NCBI GenBank assembly: GCA_033398695.1
Contig: CM065802.1
Location: 207,657,096-207,721,095, forward strand
Length of the DNA stretch: 64,000 nt
Direction: 5' to 3'
From: Orobanche coerulescens
Lineage: Eukaryota > Streptophyta > Magnoliopsida > Lamiales > Orobanchaceae
Positions 34,345 through 46,065 of this stretch are shown here, piece by piece (position 1 is the first letter of the stretch; each line of letters opens with the position of its first letter). The position numbers were made by a program, and so were the translations under genes. The notes under the pieces are model-generated. The model had not been told where the DNA came from. It saw only the letters and a list, made by a program, of their open reading frames with translations, and searched no databases.

Positions 34345-36588
34345 ATGAGTATGGAGTTTGACGAGTTCCTAAAGGAACATGGAATAATATCACAACTAAC
34401 ACCTCCATGCACTCCTCAGTTAAATGGTGTGTCAGAAAGAAGGAACCGAACCTTGTTGAACATGGTCCGTTATATGCTAGACTATACTGACTTACCAATT
34501 TACCTGTGGGGGTATGCACTCTTGACTGCTGCGTATATCTTGAATAGATGCCCTTCCAAATCCGTTCCTAAAACTCCACATGAGATGTGGGAGAGCAAGA
34601 AACCATGTCTTAATCACATTAAGATTTGGGTATGTCCCGCCTTTGTCAAGAAGACTAAGGTGAAAAAGTTGGAAGCGAGGTCCGTGAAGGGACGTTTCAT
34701 TGGATTCCCATCTGGGACGATGGGTTATCTATTCTATATGCTCGAAGCTCGAACGATCGTTGTTTCTTTGCAAGCACACTTCCTGGAAGATGAGTTCATT
34801 CAGGAAGGTGGAGCAGGTAGAAGTATTTCTTTGGAAGAATACAATGAAACTCCTCAAGAGACACCTGTGCAAGAAAATGGAACCAAACCTTCTGAAACAC
34901 AAGTACAACCACCTCGTAGGTCTAGTAGGGTGTCTCATTTACCTGAGAGCTGTGGCCTTGTGCACCTAGAGGAGCTGGGTCTCTATGAGGTTCTAGGTGA
35001 TATCCAAGAGACCGACCCAACGACCTATGACCAAGCAATAGTGGATGTAGACTCTGCAAAATGGCGTGAAGCTATGGAAGCTGAGATAGACTCGATGCAT
35101 GTCAATCAGGTCTGGACTCTAGTAGACCGCTCCGAGGGCATAGTGCCTATTGGGAACAAGTGGATCTACAAGAGAAAGACTGATGGTGATAGCAAGGTTG
35201 ACGCCTATAAGGCCAGGCTTGTGGCAAAGGGTTATACCCAAAAGGAAGGGATTGATTACCACGATACCTTCTCGCCCATAGCCATGATCAAGTCTACTCG
35301 CATGATTCTTGCTATAGCTGCTTACCATGATTATGAGATATGGAAAATAGACGTAAAGACGGCTTTCATAAATGGATTCCTCGAGGAGGAAATCTATATG
35401 GAGCAGCCTAAAAGCTTTTTGTCCAAGGTCGATATTCAAAAAGTGTGCAAGCTTCAGCATTCCATTTATGGACTGAAGCAAGATTCGCGCAGTTGGAACC
35501 TTCATTTTGACGAGCCAGTCAAAGAGTTTGACTTCATACAAAATGAAGAGGAACCTTGTGTATACAAAAGGGTTAGTGGGAGCAAGATCGCATTCTTAGT
35601 ACTATATGTAGATGACATTCTACTAATAGGAAATGATGTCGGAATGCTCAGTTCTGTGAAAGCTTGGATTACGAGTAATTTCTCTATGAAAGACTTGGGA
35701 GAGGCAACCTATATTCTTGGTATTCGGCTCTACCAGGATAGAGCGAAGAGAACGATAGGTCTTTCCCAAGCCCTCTATATAGATAAAATCTTAAAGCGAT
35801 TTAAGATGGATGATTCTAAAAGAGGGTTCTTACCGATGCGACATGGAATAAAACTCTCCTTGAAGATGTGTCCTCAAAGAGAGGAACAACGAAAGGAAAT
35901 GAGTAATATACCATATGCTTCGACCGTGGGTAGCCTTATGTTTGCTATGTTGTGTACGAGACCTGACATTGCACATGCTGTGAGCGTGGCAAGTAGGTTT
36001 CAGGCAAACCCAGGTAGGGAACATTGGACTGCCGTAAAAAACATTCTCAAGTACTTGAGAAGGACGAGAGATCTGGTTCTTATGTATAGAGGTGGAGAAC
36101 TTGATGTGATGGGCTTCACTGATTCAGACTTCCAAGGACAGAGGGACGATTCAATGTCTACTTCTGGCTACATATTTACTCTTAATAGAGGAGCAGTATC
36201 TTGGCGTAGGGCCAAGCAAAGCACGACTGCTGATTCCACCTGTCAGGCTGAGTATCAAGCATCCTCGGAGGCTTCCAAGGAAGGGTTCTGGATTAAGAAG
36301 TTTCTGGGAGAACTTCAAGTGATACCATGTCTTGAAATTTTTATTCCGCTATCTTTGCGACAACGACGGAGTCAGCGCGATCCAAGGAGCCGAGATTTCT
36401 ATGACACCAAACACATTGAGAGGAAGTATTATCTTGTAAGAGAATTTGTTCGCAAGGGATACATTGTGCTGCATAGAGTAGACTCGTCCGACAACGTCGC
36501 TGATCCACTGACCAAGCCACTTTCTCAGACTAGCTTGGAGCATCATCTGGAGAACATGGGTATTAGATACCATAGTGTGTGGCATTGA
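34345..36588 (+). CDS. C2 partial pol, open for 747 codons (integrase end, RT, RNase H)
   Basis: The longest open frame in the window. It holds the integrase end with the catalytic Glu in NGVSERRNRTLLNM, the integrase C-terminus, and a complete copia RT: AKWREAMEAEIDSM, GNKWIYKRKTDGDSKVDAYKARLVAKGYTQKEGIDYHDTFSPIA, IDVKTAFINGFLEEEIYMEQPKSF, YGLKQDSRSW, LVLYVDDILLIGND. RNase H follows with GFTDSDFQG and ends in SSDNVADPLTKPLSQ. Within RNase H, a pair of compensating shifts (about residues 667-690) replaces the usual Asp-containing segment. The frame begins inside integrase because the internal region upstream is missing. It may be translated in part but cannot be autonomous. Confidence 0.87.
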   Translation: MSMEFDEFLKEHGIISQLTPPCTPQLNGVSERRNRTLLNMVRYMLDYTDLPIYLWGYALLTAAYILNRCPSKSVPKTPHEMWESKKPCLNHIKIWVCPAFVKKTKVKKLEARSVKGRFIGFPSGTMGYLFYMLEARTIVVSLQAHFLEDEFIQEGGAGRSISLEEYNETPQETPVQENGTKPSETQVQPPRRSSRVSHLPESCGLVHLEELGLYEVLGDIQETDPTTYDQAIVDVDSAKWREAMEAEIDSMHVNQVWTLVDRSEGIVPIGNKWIYKRKTDGDSKVDAYKARLVAKGYTQKEGIDYHDTFSPIAMIKSTRMILAIAAYHDYEIWKIDVKTAFINGFLEEEIYMEQPKSFLSKVDIQKVCKLQHSIYGLKQDSRSWNLHFDEPVKEFDFIQNEEEPCVYKRVSGSKIAFLVLYVDDILLIGNDVGMLSSVKAWITSNFSMKDLGEATYILGIRLYQDRAKRTIGLSQALYIDKILKRFKMDDSKRGFLPMRHGIKLSLKMCPQREEQRKEMSNIPYASTVGSLMFAMLCTRPDIAHAVSVASRFQANPGREHWTAVKNILKYLRRTRDLVLMYRGGELDVMGFTDSDFQGQRDDSMSTSGYIFTLNRGAVSWRRAKQSTTADSTCQAEYQASSEASKEGFWIKKFLGELQVIPCLEIFIPLSLRQRRSQRDPRSRDFYDTKHIERKYYLVREFVRKGYIVLHRVDSSDNVADPLTKPLSQTSLEHHLENMGIRYHSVWH

Positions 36589-36603
36589 GTGCAAGTGGGA
36601 GAT

Positions 36604-36736
36604 TGTTAGGAGTATGCCCTTGAATGCCACTCAGAGGATGTTGAGTGAGGGCATTGTACTTGTTATTATGTAAATCATTATCAAAAGGCAATTGTATGTT
36701 TCTTTATTTACTGGAAGTTACTAGCATTCCTGACTC

Positions 36737-36780
<44 letters not shown>

Positions 36781-38641
36781 GTCAGTGTATTTGAGAGAAA
36801 AACATTCCACTCCTTATTGGATAAGGGGATCGACAATGGAAAGGTTCATAGCTCAAATACTTAATCGTTCGCAAGTTGATGAAACTTGACTGGGCGTTAA
36901 GTTTATGTGAAGACTTGTCTGACGTGTTCTTTAACGTGGAGAGTGTCTGTCGAACACTAATGGTTAGTGGGAGCACACATTATAGGTATGCTAATTGGAT
37001 TAGTATACTCGAACCGACTCACCCTCGATTCGTCACACAGATTTCACTCCGGGACAGTCAATGACGGAATCAAAAGGTTGTGATAGGTATTCGTGAACCT
37101 TCGACTTCAGGATTTGGTAGGGATGTGCTTGTGATGTTAAGATTTTCATTAGAGTAGTTCGACCCAAAAAACCGGAAGGTGGGGGTCAACCTCGACGTGC
37201 GTCTTGACGGGCAAGTAGCAGGTCATACTGAATACCAAGATAGAATTCTTTCTCCTGTTAGTGAACGGGTTATATGTCCTATGCGGTTATTGGCAGATGA
37301 GTTCATAAGTCTTTGGCCAAAGCATTGGAGCTAGTTGTACTGGATACACGAGAGCTCGATGATCTCGATTTGCATTAACTCATGTATAGAGTCAAGTATA
37401 GATAGGGTTTCACTGACCGTGACCCTATAACTTGATCAGGACATTTAAAAGAAGGGTTTATACGTGTACTGGAATTCATGACAGAATGGTTCTTGAATGA
37501 TCCCAATCATTCGTTCTCAGTTGGGGTACAGTGTAGGCCGCCAGGCTAGCTAGGTGGTGCTATTACTCTTTGGTTCCTCCCATTGCTAACTGAGACGGAC
37601 CTACCGAGTCGCGCAATAGGATTGACGACAGAATGAATCGAGCTTATTCTCTCTTTATAAATATTGGATATTGGATATCTCATTTATTGGACATTGGATG
37701 TCTAATTAATTTTGGGACATTGGATGTCTAGATTAATTTATTGGATAAATTAATTTACGGCCTAATGAATTAAATAAATTACTAGGTGATTAATTTAATT
37801 CATAGATATAATTATTTCTTGGAGAAATTAATTATATTATTTTGTATTTGATATGATTAATTGATTGGATTAATTAATTGATATAAATACTTCAGAACGG
37901 AGTTGGAGTTTATCTGTTTGGACTCACGGGAGTCCAAAACGAACCGAACTCATATGATTCCTTCTAGATGGCCGCCCCACTTACCTCCATGTGAGTCTTG
38001 TATTTTGTCTCCACCATGATGAGTGGAATCTCATGACTTGAGGGGACAAGATATCATGTGATATCATGGTGTATGTGTTTTTGTCATGAGATGAAATAGA
38101 ACAAGAATAAGATGTGAAGACTCCCACTCCCTCACACACTTGCATCGTGAGTTTCATAGAGAGAGAAAGGAAAATTGTTTTCCTAAGTCTTCACCTTCTC
38201 CACTTTCATCTTAAGAGTTTTTCCTTGGAGAAAAAATAGAGAGATTAATTGAGAGATTAAGAATAAACACTTAGAGTGTTGTAGTCTTAATTTAGAAAGA
38301 TTCTACAACATTGCTCTAGCTGTATCCTTGGAGGATAGCAAGGCGTGTCATTCCGATTGTTTCTCCGGCGCATGGCAAGTAGAGACGCGGTGATTTCGGC
38401 GTTGGATCATTTAAGAGCTTGAAGATTTGGATTCGTGGAAGAGCATCTAAAGCTTGGGGAATTGCCTTCAAGAAGTACACCATTTAATCAACGGACTACG
38501 AGGGTATGCTTTCTAATCTTTCTTGTTTTCATTTTATATTCGTATATACGTAGCTTGATCGATCCTCGTAGGGATCCAGATCGAATTAGATTCGTATTTT
38601 TGCTTCCGCCGCGCCTTCGGTTTAGGCACCGAATCCCAACA
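36604..38641 (+). repeat. C2 right LTR (2038 bp)
   Basis: Same ends as the middle LTR; polypurine tract just before. An (AT)n run at about 36741-36774 is expanded relative to the middle LTR. TATAAATA at 37882-37889. The two LTRs differ by many substitutions and small indels, so they are not a fresh pair. Confidence 0.93.
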
Positions 38642-38644
38642 AAC

Positions 38645-40928
38645 TGTAACACAATTCACACAAGGGACGTTACATGCCGCAGAACCTTCATCAAGGCCTA
38701 CCAGGCTAAAACATTTCCAAAACCATACACGAAACCGAATACACAATACATATTGAAATACAACAACAGGCCAGGGCCCTCGGCCAATGCATTTTATCCA
38801 AATACAATAAGCCAAACACAGTACTATTTCTTTGCTCACACAAGGGACTTAACGATAATAACAGAAACACCATAATTCTCTGATTTAGACGACCACATAA
38901 AATCTAAAATGACTCTCAAGACTCGAGCCTCATCATGCTTGTCCTTCCTTCTCGTGCGCCTCCCATGCCCGCTCCTCGGAATGTCCCAAACCTGAAATGT
39001 AAAATATTTCACCCCAACAAGGGGTTAACATACGAAATGCTAGTACAAGTACATAGTTACATGATACTACATATAAACATAACCCAACACTTCTGTCACA
39101 GTTTGAAGGCATTTTTACAAAAACTATATTCTGGAATATCGCATTTTATCAAAGCATTTATCATTTCCAAAGCCATCATGTCACATCATATTATCACGAC
39201 ATCATCACAGGTAACCCGCAGCTGTACCCCTTAGTATCGACCCCTAGAGGCCCCGTCGAGCCTTCCCCGGGTGGGAAACCACTTCCGCGACCGTACCCCT
39301 TAGTATTGGTCCCTAGAGGCCTTGTTAGACCCTCCCCAGGTGGAAGAACAACAACGCACGCACACATGTGTCCTTTCCGCGACCGTACCCCTTAGTATTG
39401 GTCCCCAGAGGCCCTACATGCCATCCCCGGGTGGAATAACAACACACGCACATATGCCTACTTCCGCGACTGTATCCCCTAGTATCGGTCCCCATAGGCC
39501 CTACATACCATCCCCGGGTGGAAGAGTAACACATCATTCAAAACCATGATTCACAAGCAACATACATGTGGAATACGTAACATATGCAACAAAACGTAAC
39601 CCATATACTTACCTCGGATAACACAGTATGAAGAAGTCGACGAAAGGAAGGGTTTTGTTTTAGCTCCCTTCAAAGGTCCGTTCCTAAATCATAATGACAC
39701 ACGATCAATTTCAATACTACGAAAATGCATAGAACTCCCTAGGTTCTACCCGTTGGAGCGATTCTTCGAACATCTTGGGGGCATAATTCAATATGATCGA
39801 TTAATGAAGGTATTCTTGAAATCATTCCATAAAACTTTAATAATACCAAAGGATCTCGAGTACGAAACCAAAACCCATCAACAACCTAAGCTTATACGGG
39901 TTAATTCGACCAAATCTACACAAACCCCAAAAGTCCCTCAAATCTCACAAAAACTAGGGTTCTTGAGAATCATACCTCTATTCGTACGGTAAAATATGTT
40001 AGAATGTTGATAACTTTGCTTCACAAGTAGAAAGATGATGATTCCTAATGATTTCAAGCCGAGAATTTCCTTCTCCCTTTGCACAAAAATCGCCTCCGGC
40101 CGGACGAAAGGAAAAGAGAGGTGAAAATGACGAATTTGGCATGCTGGCCGAGTATTTATATTAATGTGCCTTAGCACGCGCTAGGCTTCTGGATTAACAT
40201 GCGCTAAAAGGCGACCTTGGTCCAGAACCTTCGCCCGGCGCCCGCCACCTTCAGTCGGGACCCGCCATCTGTCCGCACCACGGTCCAGAACTGCCTGGCC
40301 ATGATAGAGCATGCTGGACGAGTGTTAGCGTGTGCTAGTTGACCCATCCATAGCCTCCTGGACTAACCTGCTCGGCCTGGTAGCGCGCGCTGGGCTTCCG
40401 AACAACGTGCGCTACATCTGCCGATTAGCGCGCGCAATGACCGACAGTAGCGTGCACTAACTTCCTAGTCCTTCCAGAGTCCAGAATCCTAGTAACCTCT
40501 CTGGCCGGCCAGGTAGCGCGCGTTACGACCGAATAGCGCGCGATATGCCTGCTGAGTTAGCGTGCGCTACAACTAGCTAGCGTGCGCTACCTGTTGGTCT
40601 GGTCGAAGTCCAGTCCCTTATGTCCCTGCTGCTCGGCCTGGTTAGCACGCGCTGCCTTTCGGCCGTAGCGTGCGCTATCACCACGCCGCTTGCGTATGTT
40701 ACTCGGGTGACTTAGCATGCGCTACTCATTTTTCCGAAATAAGTTTATGAATACGTTACCCATGGTAGAACTCGACGGTTATCGACAATCAATGAAATAC
40801 TGGCAAGAATCACAACATACAAGCCCAAACTCAAATCAAACACATGATTACCAATACTCGACAAATTACATTACAGTCCACGATACCTACAACTGATAAA
40901 CATTACCAATAAAAGTACGGGTATTACA
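38645..40928 (-). repeat. G1 5' LTR
   Basis: Partner of 23406-25703. Carries the same R/U5 tandem array (39225-39535), TATAAATA (complement of 40153-40160) and the U3 word array (about 40170-40725). No PBS follows, because the adjacent sequence at 38642-38644 leads straight into the C2 LTR. Confidence 0.95.
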
Positions 40929-40933
40929 GGAAG

Positions 40934-42956
40934 CAGGGACTTCAGAAGGGAGTGTTGTATGATCAGTCTTGGAGACAGGAGGGACTGATTTCTCTTGTTC
41001 GGTTTGTTCGTCGGTAGTCGGAAGTACAGGAGGGACTGAATCCTCCTGCCGACTCTCAGCGTCCGCCTGATCCGGAAGAGGGGCTGAATCCTCTTGGCGG
41101 ATGGCGCTGGCGGCATCTTCATGTTGCGGGATAGGCTGGGCGACCTGTGGGGAGAAGCTCGCTCTTTAGTGGTGACAAGAGGGACTGATTCCTCCTGTTG
41201 TTGGTCGTGAGCAGCTTCCTGTTGTGGTGGAGGGGACTGTTGTCTGTCAGATGTCCCCTGACCCTATTGGTTATGAAGTTTGGCCATCTCACCTTCCTTG
41301 GCCTCTTCACAGCTAATTCGCGGACCGGCCTTTAGGGCATCCTCATCATCGTCCGAGTCAGGGTTGGAGTGGTGGCTAGTCGATGGAGCTTTGTCATTGG
41401 ACTGTGACTTCCCTATGAGTCTAGCCTTCTCTTTCGCCTTGAAAAAGTTAGAGATTAGCTCCTGGCAAAAGTGATCCTCCCAGCGGATCAAGACTTCGAC
41501 GTTCAGGGTGTCCGTGACCTTCAGAGAAAATAATTCCTCGTCCTTCCAGTCGGCCCAGTTGTACAGTGTGTCGTATGGGGCGACCCTGTAGGACTTCCAT
41601 ATTTTGAAGCATTCGTACACTTTCTCAATTTGTACCTGAAGGAGACTATTTTTGATCATGTTAGTTGGGGAGGGACTCCGTACAGTAGGCGGGTCTACCG
41701 TGCGGATGAGATCCTCAATAGGTATGGGAGCCTGTTTTGGAGAGGGATCCCGAATAGGGGATGGTACCCTGTGGGGATAGGGATCCTGAACCGGGGTGGG
41801 TACCCTGTCAGGAGTATCAGCTTTTTTCTCCGAGGGGGCAGTCGACTCGTCGGAACCCTCCAGCTTGGCAAACAATTGATCATCCTTCATCGCTACAACA
41901 GGATCGGGATCTGCTATTTTTGCAGCAACTGTTTCTTCCATAGGGGTTGCGCCCTGTGGGATAGATTCAACGATAGGAGCAGAGAGGGCTTCTACAGTAA
42001 TCGCTGCAGTTATTGTAGGCTCAGTCTTGGAAGACTTCTTGGCCTTTTTCTTCTTCCGATTCTCGACATCATGAGGTGATCGGCTGTCAGAGACACTTCT
42101 CTTCCTTTTCTTCTCCTTGCTCGAGATCAGCACAGTGACGTCCCTTGGCTCACTTGAGATGGGCATGCTTTGAGGGTGCGGCCTCTTAGCAATCAGGAGT
42201 GACTTGTTGAACATTGTGGAAGTCATCCCTCTAATGAATTTTCCGGGGCTAATCTTAGCATTCTCAGATTGTTTTACTCCACAATTAGTGAGAATGCAGT
42301 TCAGAATGAGGCCGAATGATTTCTTTGCAGTTTCATGTTTGGCATCCTCCTCTTGTATCCTTTTTAATAGAACCTAACACCAGTTTACCTTTTCTCCGGA
42401 CATGATGGCCACCTTCATTCTGAAGCATAGGTTGGTGCACATTTCGAAAGCTCATGTCCGGTTCTCAACAACCCAGCAACAGAAGTCATGAAGATAGACA
42501 TAGGGCAGACATAATTTTTTCTTGTGGCATGAGGTGAATGTTATGTGCCCTCTCATTACCGGTGAACAACCTCCAGTAAACTGTCAACAAATTCTCCGAC
42601 CCAAATGTCTCTAATTTTTCCATTTTCAGGCCATCAGAAGGCAGCCTGTAAAGTCTCTCCAACAAATCTCTATTCCGAGAGACCTCAATCCTTTGAATAG
42701 TTGTAGAGATTTCATAAATTTATCCTCCTTTTCTCTGAGACGAGTATTTGAACGAGGCATCCAAATAAAATTATTCCACTATATGTTCATCGTATAACTC
42801 AGCATGGCGACTAGCAAGGCGGTACAACCCTTGCTATTTCACCCTTGAAACAACCAACTCCATCCCGACGAAGTCTTCTTATTCGAGATTGATTCTCTTC
42901 ATCACCACGGACCTGGAAAAGATACGTCCGTCGATGATTGATTCTCTCTTCTTCAT
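40934..42956 (-). pseudogene. S3 env-position ORF, N-terminal part
   Basis: Likely start at the minus-strand ATG 42956 (MKKRESIIDGRIFSRSV), about 175 bases after a TATA box. Stops near 42870-42750 interrupt it. The best frame is 42226-41264 (320 codons): a lysine/arginine cluster KEKKRKRS...NRKKKKAKKSSK that looks like a nuclear localisation signal, a proline-rich repeat (RVPTPVQDP, RVPSPIRDP), a helical part, and an acidic patch (PDSDDDEDALK). Near G1 the phrase QE(E/D)S(V/A)P recurs about four times. No signal peptide or membrane span is seen. Continues at 23400. Confidence 0.75.
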
Positions 42957-43097
42957 GGAAATGGAGGAAGTCTGGGAACTCGACATTCTTGTAGAAAAAG
43001 GGTTTGAAGAAAACTGGGAAAATATCGGAGAAAATTGCAGAAAATACCGAGAATATGTAGACTATTTTGCTTGAGACTCGTTTAAAATTGCAGAAAG

Positions 43098-43139
43098 CGT
43101 AAAGAGTCTAAGAAAGCAAAATACAGTCCTTTTATAAGG
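43098..43139 (-). promoter_or_regulatory. Putative internal promoter of the S3 env-position ORF
   Basis: Minus strand CCTTATAAAAGG (complement of 43128-43139), then about 30 bases to CTCTTTACGCTT, the same downstream word as in S1. Confidence 0.55.
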
Positions 43140-43868
43140 TGCAGGGAAGATTAGGGTTTCATACAGTGAACGGTCAGATTTAAGGGATGGGAACCGTATT
43201 TTTAAACGAACGTATAGGATGGATTCAGAGTAACTTGTATATCTTATCCATCTGTTATTGAAATGATAACCGATCCCACTTCTGACAGTTCGTCTTCCCT
43301 TATTGCACAAAATGGTTAAATTCGCGGTATTTGAGGCATTGAAGTCTATGTGTCTTTAAGACATTGAATGATAAAACGTTTGAAATGTAAATAGGGCACG
43401 TGGACTTAAAACATTCTCTGTACGAATAGAGCTGTAATATAATATTAATTGACATTCTACAGTGTATGTGCTGTATCCGCAAAAATACAGCGTTCTCCCT
43501 TAAAAGGTACATACAGGATTCAATTCTTGCACCAACATTTGGATTAATACTGTATTCATGGGTCATAATCTATTCCCCATTAATTAATACACACGTTAGG
43601 TGTAGGAAGGTTTCATGCATTTTTTGTCCTACAATACTATCTGCCTTGTTTTGAGTGTACAGTTAATTAAAGTGGATACTGTATTCTTGGGTCTTACAAT
43701 ATTCCCCCTCAATTGATGAGTAAAAGCATAAAAACTTAAAGGGAGTTAGGCTGTAGCATTCCCAATTCTTGGCGAAGCATACAGAATATGGTAGTGATGA
43801 GAGGTTTTGTAAAGATATCGGCTAACTGAATGTCTGTATGAATTTTCTCGATTCAAACATCCTTATTC
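43140..43868 (-). other. S3 spacer with two polypurine-like tracts
   Basis: No coding signal. Minus-strand GAGGGGGAATATTGTAAGACCC (near 43691-43712) and a decayed copy GGGGAATAGATTATGACCC (near 43562-43580) each precede ATGAATACAGTAT-like sequence, so the tract with its flank has been duplicated. Sireviruses are known to multiply their polypurine tracts. Confidence 0.55.
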
Positions 43869-45297
43869 TCAAACATGATTCCTGATGAAGTGATGCTTCA
43901 TATCAATATGCTTAGTTCGCGAGTGCAATACATGGTTGTGCGTTATTGCAATTGCACTCGTGTTATCGCACATAATTGGCATCCTTCTGGCACTTATTCC
44001 ATAATCTTGTAACTGCTGTTGCATCCAGATAATCTGCATACAGCAACTTCCAGCGGCATAGTATTCCGACTCAGCTGTAGAAAGTGAGTTGCCCAATTGC
44101 TTCTTACTAAACCACGACACAAGTCTAGGTCCAAGAAAGTGACAAGTACCGCTTGTACTCTTCATATCCAACTTACAGCCTCCGATATCCGAGTTGTTGT
44201 AGCCAACCAAATCGAATCCTCCTTTTTTAGGATACCACAATCCTACATCAACTGTTCCTTTCACATACTTAAGGATTCGTTTGGCTGTCGTGAAGTGTGA
44301 CTCCTTAGGTGCGACATGATACCAAGCAGACATTCCTACAACAAATTGGATATCGGGCATGCTAGCTGTTAGGTATAAGAGTGAGCCAATAAGCTTTCTG
44401 TAGAGTGATTGGTCAACCGGCTTTCCAGCATTGTCAGCACTAATTTGCACGGAAGTGCTTATGGTGGTTAACGAGGATTTGGAGTTTTTCATCCCAAACT
44501 TATTGAGTAGATCCTTGTTGTACTTGTCCTGGTTGATGAAGATTCCTGTAAGTAGTTGATTGACTTGCAATCCTAGGAAATAACTAAGTTCTCCCATCAT
44601 ACTCATTTCAAATATACTTTGCATAAGATGAGAGAACCTTTGACATAAATTAAGGTTGGTAAAACCAAATATAATATCATCGACATATATTTATACCATT
44701 AACAGGTCATCTCCTTCCTGTATTTAAAATAGAGTTTTGTCCACAGCACCTTTCTCATATCCATTATTGGTAAGGTACAGGGACAGTGTTTCGTCTAGGT
44801 GCTTGCTTAAGTCCATACAGAGCTTACCGTAGTCTGTATACTAGGTCTCCGCCTTTAGTGTTGACAAACCCTGGTGGTTGTTCAACATAGACTTCTTCGG
44901 ATAGATCTCCATTCAGGAATGCGCTCTTAACGTCTATTTGATATACTATAAAGCTCTTATGGGCGGCAAAATCTATGAATATCCTGATCGCTTCCAGTCT
45001 AGCTACAGGGGAAAAAGTCTCATCATAATCTATACCTTCTTCCTGTTTGTAGCCTTGTGCGACTAGACGGAATTTGTTCCTAATAACAAGTCCATTCTCA
45101 TCCTTATTGTTTCTAAATACCCATTTGGTTTCAATTACATCTTGATGTTCTAGCCTGGGTACTAGATGCCATATATTATTTCTTTCCAAACCATTAATCT
45201 CTTTTTCCATAGAAGTGATCCAGTGAGAATTATTCAAAGCTTCATTGGTAGAAGTAGGTTCGATTTGAGCTAAGAATGCAGATAGGGTGCACATAGT
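43869..45297 (-). pseudogene. S3 reverse transcriptase and RNase H
   Basis: RT from 45294: [93 protein letters not shown]. The YVDD motif is at about 44677-44690 after a frameshift and a stop. From 44624 the frame is open for 251 codons: FEMSMMGELSYFLGLQVNQ, YLTASMPDIQFVVGMSAWYH, and RNase H motifs (GYNNSDIGGC, STAESEYYAAGSCCMQIIWMQ, MCDNTSAIAITHN, RTKHIDMKHHFI). In DLVGYNNSDIGG the usual first Asp is Asn. Confidence 0.88.
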
Positions 45298-46065
45298 TGT
45301 AGGTCACAAGTCATCAGGAATAAGTCTAAAGGGGGTGAATAGACTTATTAAAACTTCTACTGAATTCAACTGTTTAGAAAATACAGCTGTAGTAAGATCG
45401 AATAAGGTTACTCGTCTGATCAGGTAACTTTTATCAACTGTAAAATATTATGCGGAAGAACAACTGACTATAAATGGAACAGTAAATATGTATGCCGCAG
45501 TTAAGTATGATGATAAACAGTAAATCACACAATCACTTATAGTGGTTTCAGAGGTGGGGTAATCCTCTACTATTCCACTTCTCTCCAAACCAGTTGGAGA
45601 TAAATTCACTATAACTTTCAACCAGTGAAATCAACGTTACAATGAACTTTGTTACAATAGCTTCCAACTAGTGGAAACCCGTGGCCGTTGCAACTCCATT
45701 TGGCTGTCTAGCACCTCTTGATCTAAAACCCGTGGATGCCTCAACAACTCATAAGATATCTATCACCTTCCAATCAAGAACCCATAGATGCGTTTACAAC
45801 CTTGAACTTCTAAGAACCTCGTTCAAATAAGTACCCCTTACTCAAACTTTAAGACAAGAATGTTGTCTTCTCCAACTTAAGAGCTTCTCAATGTTAGACT
45901 TTAGAAAATAGCTCTTCACGATGCTATATATTGCTTTGTTTGCTTGTAAGTATTGTTCACATCGTACTTTGCTCAATCTGTCTTCAGATATTTATAGTAC
46001 GATTCTTGAGCTTCTTCATAGCCTTTGTATCTTGTAACAATTCTCTCTGTTGGAGAGTGTGCACC
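45298..46065 (-). repeat. S5 3' LTR, truncated
   Basis: On the minus strand it ends GACTTGTGACCTACA exactly as the S1 LTR does; hairpin words of the ACTGGTTG type are present (45588-45680), and TATAAATA is the complement of about 45987-45996. The first 600 or so bases of the LTR, with the polypurine tract, are missing. The junction with env-position sequence is at about 46060. Flanking bases ATAGT (45293-45297) are the candidate TSD. Confidence 0.8.

Larger units (their letters stand above)
28640..38641 (+). mobile_element. C2: rearranged Ty1/copia array (internal - LTR - partial internal - LTR)
   Basis: A gag-to-RNase H internal region (28689-32216), an LTR (32217-34203), a second internal region that starts abruptly inside integrase (34204-36603), and a second LTR (36604-38641), all plus strand and one family. 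No LTR precedes the gag. The right LTR ends 3 bases before the G1 5' LTR. This looks like a tandem produced by recombination, with the 5' LTR lost. C4 (59453-64000) is the same family. Confidence 0.85.
23406..40928 (-). mobile_element. G1: Tekay-like chromodomain Ty3/gypsy element, gutted and carrying C2
   Basis: Two LTRs (23406-25703, 2298 bp; 38645-40928, 2284 bp), TSD GGAAG, polypurine tract and integrase with C-terminal chromodomain on the minus strand. RNase H, RT, protease, gag and PBS are absent. In their place are an unassigned stretch (27490-28640) and the copia array C2, which ends 3 bases from the 5' LTR. The LTR U3 carries an array of TAGCGCGCGCTA-like words. Confidence 0.92.
21423..45297 (-). 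mobile_element. S3: Sirevirus-type Ty1/copia element, interrupted by G1, left end cut by ATH, right end cut by S5
   Basis: Minus-strand order from right: RT (45294), RNase H (ending near 43869), AT-rich spacer, promoter-like region, env-position ORF (42956 to about 22140 around G1), polypurine tract (21635-21652), 3' LTR fragment. The pieces on both sides of G1 join at one TSD copy (GGAAG), and the order matches S1. Gag, protease, integrase and the 5' LTR are beyond S5, outside the window. Confidence 0.85.

Noticed and set aside
41630..42079. Plus-strand 149-codon frame
   Set aside because: Antisense of the S3 env-position ORF; no motif.
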